DNA of 64,000 nucleotides from Candidatus Saccharimonadota bacterium (GTDB taxonomy: Bacteria > Patescibacteriota > Saccharimonadia > Saccharimonadales > Saccharimonadaceae). The translations under genes were made by a program, and so were the position numbers. Below are positions 60,579-64,000 of the stretch, in pieces; the stretch's first letter is position 1, and every line of letters starts with the position of its first letter. The notes below the pieces were generated by a model, which was given only the letters and a program-made list of their open reading frames with translations, ran no database searches and was not told the DNA's origin. Location: assembly GCA_017515105.1 (NCBI GenBank), contig JAFWHO010000003.1, positions 1 to 64,000 of the forward strand. The letters are read 5' to 3'.

Positions 60579-62363
60579 ATGAGTGAAAAGAAGAAAGAGA
60601 ATAATTCGAAAAATATGAAGAGGACGCTGCATTATTTTTGGATGGCGATGATGCAACATAAGATTCGGACACTTTTATTATTTGTTTTGGTGCCGATTTG
60701 GATTGCAATTTCCAATGTTTTGGTGCCATATGGTACTTCGCAAATTGTTGGAAAATTATCTTCGGGTGATTTTGATCTGCAAAATTATGTTGGGATACTA
60801 CTTCTCACTCTTTTGCCGGCGGCGGTCAATAACTTGTTTGTGATTCGAATTATTGATTGGGTTGATTTTTCACTCGATGCTCTGGGTGGTGAATACTTGG
60901 CAAAGATGGCTTTCTCGGCCGTGATTGACCAATCAATGACTTTCCACTCAAATAAGTTTTCGGGTTCTCTTACTAGTGCGGCGAACAAACTATCGAGTGC
61001 GTTCATTAGCCTGAAATCAAATTTTGTTTGGGACATTTATCCTTTGGTTCTAACTGGAGTGCTTTCAATTGGTACGATAGCGTTTGTGTGCCTACCGTTT
61101 GCTTTGATTCTTTTGGCTTATGTAATTATTTACATGTTGGTCGCTATTTTTACTTATTATAAGACGCGTTACGTTGATGAGGAATGGTCGAAAGCGGAGA
61201 ATAAGCAAACTGGCCAACTTGCTGATGCGATTACGAATGAAATGTCGGTAAAATCGTATGCGCGTGAGGGTTTGGAAAAGGAGAGGTTCTCTCGCGCAAC
61301 TGCTCGGACAAAACGTGCAATATTTGGGGTTGCAAAAGTTTCTCTTTGGCGTAATATGTCGATGAATGCTGTAAATATGACCACATATGCAGGTTTACTT
61401 GTTTTGATTGTGATGAGCCATAATCTGTTTGGGGCTTCGGTAGCCGACATGGTGTTCTTGTACTCATTATCTAACTCACTACTTAATAATGTTTGGACTA
61501 TTAATCGTATTTTGCGTGCTATCAATAGGTCGCTTGGTGACGCAAAGGAAATGGTGGGAATTTTGGACTCGCCGACAATTGTGGACGATAAGACCGATAA
61601 ACCATTAGAGATAGGACCGGCTGAGATTGATATCCGTGACATCACCTTCCATCACGAAGGTAAGAAAACCCCTTTGTTCAAGGGATTCTCTTTGGAAGTG
61701 CCGGCCGGGAAGAGCTTAGGGCTTGTGGGAGTGTCTGGTTCTGGCAAATCTACTTTGACTAAATTATTGCTTCGGTTTGCAGATGTAAATGAAGGTGGGA
61801 TTTATATCGACGGTCAGGACATCAGGGATGTTACCCAGAAGAGCCTTCGTGAAGCGATTGCGTATGTACCGCAGGAATCTTCTCTCTTTCATCGTTCGAT
61901 TTATGAAAACATTGCCTATGGTAAACCGGACGCAACTGAGGCTGAGGTCAAAAAAGCAGCAAAGTTAGCCTATGCTGATGAGTTTATCCGGGATCTTCCG
62001 GATGGATACGAGACTTTAGTTGGCGAGAGGGGTATCAAGCTCTCGGGTGGGCAAAGGCAGAGAATTGCGATTGCGCGGGCGATTTTGAAGGATGCTCCGA
62101 TATTGGTGCTCGATGAGGCAACTTCGGCGCTCGATTCTGAATCGGAGGCCGCGATTCAGCAGGCTTTGGTTAATTTGATGAATGGGCGTACTTCGATTGT
62201 GGTGGCACATAGATTGTCGACAATCGCTGGGTTAGACGAAATTGTGGTGCTAGATAGCGGAAAGGTCGTGGAGAGGGGCTCACATCATGAGCTACTGAAG
62301 AAAAATGGCAACTATGCGAAACTTTGGTCGAGACAGAGTGGTGCATTTCTAGACGAAGGCTAG
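60579..62363 (+). CDS. ABC transporter, fused permease and ATPase (exporter half)
   Basis: 594 residues. An N-terminal six-helix exporter domain is followed by the ATPase: Walker A GVSGSGKSTLTKLLLRF, Q loop YVPQESSLF, signature LSGGQRQRIAIARAI, Walker B ILVLDEATSALDSESE, H loop VVAHRLS. It likely works as a homodimer; substrate unknown. ATG 60579 is chosen because TATAAT (60567-60572) is six bases upstream; a longer upstream reading frame (60492) is not supported. Confidence 0.94.
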   Translation: MSEKKKENNSKNMKRTLHYFWMAMMQHKIRTLLLFVLVPIWIAISNVLVPYGTSQIVGKLSSGDFDLQNYVGILLLTLLPAAVNNLFVIRIIDWVDFSLDALGGEYLAKMAFSAVIDQSMTFHSNKFSGSLTSAANKLSSAFISLKSNFVWDIYPLVLTGVLSIGTIAFVCLPFALILLAYVIIYMLVAIFTYYKTRYVDEEWSKAENKQTGQLADAITNEMSVKSYAREGLEKERFSRATARTKRAIFGVAKVSLWRNMSMNAVNMTTYAGLLVLIVMSHNLFGASVADMVFLYSLSNSLLNNVWTINRILRAINRSLGDAKEMVGILDSPTIVDDKTDKPLEIGPAEIDIRDITFHHEGKKTPLFKGFSLEVPAGKSLGLVGVSGSGKSTLTKLLLRFADVNEGGIYIDGQDIRDVTQKSLREAIAYVPQESSLFHRSIYENIAYGKPDATEAEVKKAAKLAYADEFIRDLPDGYETLVGERGIKLSGGQRQRIAIARAILKDAPILVLDEATSALDSESEAAIQQALVNLMNGRTSIVVAHRLSTIAGLDEIVVLDSGKVVERGSHHELLKKNGNYAKLWSRQSGAFLDEG

Positions 62364-62383
62364 GGTGTTTATAGAGGTAGATA

Positions 62384-62417
62384 CTAAATATGGCACACCA
62401 GATATGGTGTGCCATAT
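62384..62417. repeat. 13-bp perfect inverted repeat built from the 14-bp repeat unit
   Basis: ATATGGCACACCA (62388-62400), GATA, TGGTGTGCCATAT (62405-62417). It lies between convergent genes and may end transcription, but has no real T tract. CTAAATATGGCACA and CCAGATATGGTGTG are two units of the repeat seen at 47763-47832. Confidence 0.65.
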
Positions 62418-62443
62418 GTTGTGTTATTCTGTTTTGACTGGTT

Positions 62444-63781
62444 TTAGTCAGCCCAGAAATCTTCAGGATTACTAACGACTTCGATATTTAAGTCGGTGAC
62501 TTCGCCGGTTTGGAAGTTCTTTGTTTTTAGAGACTTGGTTTCGACTTCTTCAGCGCCAATGACGATGCCGTTTTCGGCGGTCTTGGAGGCGTAGGTCATT
62601 TTGTCGCTGAGCTTTTTACCGGAGAAGGTGATAGTAACACTGTGGCCTTTGCCGCGGAGCTTGGTGGCGACGTTCATCGCTTCGTCGTATTCGTGTTCTG
62701 AAACTGGAATGATAGCGTAATCAAGTAGGCTGTGTGGTTCGTGATCGAGGAGGTTGTGCTCGTTTAAGACGTAGAATAGGCGGGTGAGGCCAATGGAGCC
62801 GCCGACGCCAGGGAATGCTTGATCGGTGAAATGTTTGGTAAGATTGTCGTAGCGACCGCCGCCGGCGACGGAGCCGATATTTGGATATTCTGGTAGGATG
62901 AATTCGAAGACGGTGCCGGTGTAGTAATCGAGGCCGCGGACGATTTTCATGTCGGCTTCGATTTGATCTTTTTTGCCGACCGATTCTAATAGGTAAAGAA
63001 TTTGGTCGAGCTCACTAAGGCCTTCTTTAAAGGTGTCGTTATTGATTTCGAGATTGCCGAGTTCTTTAATCACGAAAGAGCGATCGCCGTGAAGATTGAC
63101 GAAGGCAGTGATTTTGGCCACGGTTTTAGGATCTAGTTTTAATTCTTCTAGGCTGTTTTTGGTTTGCTCCGGGGTGACTTTTTCGGCGTGGTCGATAATA
63201 TTCATTATTTCGGGAGTTTCTTCGGTGAGACCGAGGAATTCGAGAAGTCCGGTGGTGATTTTGCGGTTATTGATGCGGGCAAGGACTGGAGTGTTTAGAT
63301 CAAATGATTCAATGGTTGAAAGAAGAGCTGCAATTACTTCGGCGTCGTAAGCGAGAGGGAGCGTGGTCCTGCCGATGACGTCAATGTCGCATTGATAAAA
63401 TTCACGGAAGCGGCCTTTTTGGGCGCGTTCGCCACGGAAGTTTTGGCCAATTTGGGAGACTTTAAGAGGAAAAGTTAGATTACTTTCGTATTCGGTAACG
63501 TAGCGAGCTAGAGGTACAGTGTGATCAAAACGGAGAGCTTGGTCTGCCGCTTCGACAGTTTTGTCACCTGTTTTGATGAGCTTGTATATTTGTTTCTCGG
63601 TGTCGCCGCCAGCTTTGGCGAGAAGAATTTCAGTACGTTCAATAGTTGGGGTCTCAATTTCTTGGAAACCGTATAGACGGTAAGTGTCGGCAATTTTGGA
63701 TTTTAGGTTATTAAAAACTGCTTGTGCCTTCGGCAAAAGTTCTTGGGTTCCCGAAATTGGAGAAGTGTTGATTTTTTTCAT
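62444..63781 (-). CDS. hisS: Histidyl-tRNA synthetase
   Basis: 445 residues. Class II synthetase: motif 1 region YGFQEIETPTIERTEIL, motif 2 GQNFRGERAQKGRFREFYQCDIDVIG, the histidine motif VRGLDYYTGTVFEF and AGGGRYDNL, motif 3 GGSIGLTRL, then the anticodon-binding domain (YAIIPVSEHEYDEAMNVATKLRGKG). Leaderless: minus TATAAT (63793-63788) with TGT in front, six bases before the ATG. Confidence 0.97.
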   Translation of the reverse strand: MKKINTSPISGTQELLPKAQAVFNNLKSKIADTYRLYGFQEIETPTIERTEILLAKAGGDTEKQIYKLIKTGDKTVEAADQALRFDHTVPLARYVTEYESNLTFPLKVSQIGQNFRGERAQKGRFREFYQCDIDVIGRTTLPLAYDAEVIAALLSTIESFDLNTPVLARINNRKITTGLLEFLGLTEETPEIMNIIDHAEKVTPEQTKNSLEELKLDPKTVAKITAFVNLHGDRSFVIKELGNLEINNDTFKEGLSELDQILYLLESVGKKDQIEADMKIVRGLDYYTGTVFEFILPEYPNIGSVAGGGRYDNLTKHFTDQAFPGVGGSIGLTRLFYVLNEHNLLDHEPHSLLDYAIIPVSEHEYDEAMNVATKLRGKGHSVTITFSGKKLSDKMTYASKTAENGIVIGAEEVETKSLKTKNFQTGEVTDLNIEVVSNPEDFWAD

Positions 63782-63821
63782 GGTTTTATTATAACATAAA
63801 TCTGTGGACGTTGAATAATAC

Positions 63822-63875
63822 AGGAGGAGGAATCCCGCGCTAAAGCGCGGGATGCGAACCTTCGGTTCGTCTCCT
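63822..63875 (+). repeat. GC-rich double-hairpin element with T-arm-like sequence
   Basis: AGGAG (63822-63826) and CTCCT (63871-63875) enclose two hairpins: ATCCCGCGC-TAAA-GCGCGGGAT (63832-63853) and CGAACC-TTC-GGTTCG (63855-63869). GGTTCGTCTCC resembles a tRNA T arm. Its layout mirrors the element at 18582-18706. Nothing else is recognised between hisS and the window end except the next terminator and a -10 box. Confidence 0.55.
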
Positions 63876-63889
63876 ATATCTCGCTATTA

Positions 63890-63929
63890 TAAAATAAAAA
63901 TAAGACCTAAAGGTCTTCTTTTTATTTTA
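63890..63929. terminator. Bidirectional terminator near the window end
   Basis: AAGACC-TAAA-GGTCTT (63902-63917), extended by A-rich and T-rich arms (63890-63901 and 63919-63929). Confidence 0.85.
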
Positions 63930-63990
63930 TGGTGGGGCTTAATTCGCCAGGTATTAACAGCATATAAAAAAGATTTGTATCAAAAATGGT

Positions 63991-63996
63991 ATAATT
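63991..63996 (+). promoter_or_regulatory. -10 box of a gene beyond the window
   Basis: TATAAT with TGG in front (extended -10), followed by TGTAT at the window edge. By the rule of this genome a start codon would be expected a few bases further on. Confidence 0.5.
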
Positions 63997-64000
63997 GTAT

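Overview
This 64 kb window reads as chromosomal DNA of an ultra-small Patescibacteria/CPR bacterium, most likely Candidatus Saccharibacteria (TM7). The reasons are an AT-rich compact genome, almost no biosynthetic genes, several shortened or stripped-down housekeeping proteins (thioredoxin reductase, TsaB, phosphoglycerate kinase, a LigA without its zinc-finger cysteines), a MurA with an N-terminal HTH domain, RNase J, and a set of large modular surface proteins. UGA acts as a normal stop throughout. The taxonomic call is inference; the 16S gene is not in the window.

Layout. 1-430 holds the end of an rRNA operon (23S 3' end, 5S, terminator). 500-4050 holds divergent nusA and rnj (RNA metabolism). 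4.07-9.7 kb carries a short TrxB, tRNA-Leu, a membrane protein, a Y-family polymerase with YolD, and two GT8 glycosyltransferases. 9.7-12.7 kb is a minus-strand block (CHAP-like orphan, tRNA-Cys, EamA transporter, Na/Ca antiporter, tRNA-Gly). 12.8-18.6 kb has lemA-htpX-membrane protein, ligA, DUF362 and a TfoX-like gene. 18.7-25.7 kb has tRNA-Glu, pyk, pgk, HTH-murA and a pcrA/uvrD helicase with a palindromic insertion. 25.7-31.7 kb has envelope proteins, tsaB/tsaE, murC, folD and murB. 31.8-35.6 kb has a small ORF, recA-nudix-recX, a PRC-barrel protein and truB. 35.7-42.6 kb is dominated by two giant surface proteins around rpsO and an orphan gene. 42.7-49.9 kb has pnp, lepA, rnhA, tyrS and two orphans. 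50-63.8 kb has a third surface protein, a TRM11-like methylase, rpmA, a YbhN-like protein, xseAB, a soluble two-component pair with recO, ppa, glyS, an ABC exporter and hisS.

Gene expression falls into two classes. About 25 genes have a TATAAT-like (often TGnTATAAT) -10 box whose last base lies 6-8 nt, most often exactly 6 nt, before the start codon, so the transcript should begin at the AUG (leaderless). A second class has -35/-10 promoters, real leaders and consensus Shine-Dalgarno sites. It contains RNA-metabolism genes (nusA, rnj, pnp, recA), surface proteins and isolated orphan genes ending in intrinsic terminators. Genes inside operons are joined by short overlaps.

The most interesting signals are: the leaderless grammar; an N-terminal VPxTG-plus-two-TM display module shared (with its 5' leader) by two surface proteins, and a beta-rich module shared by three; a GC-rich palindromic element inserted in frame in the PcrA helicase; tRNA-Gly with a compensated 19-56 change (U-A instead of G-C); and duplicated or inverted tRNA T-arm fragments beside three tRNA genes.
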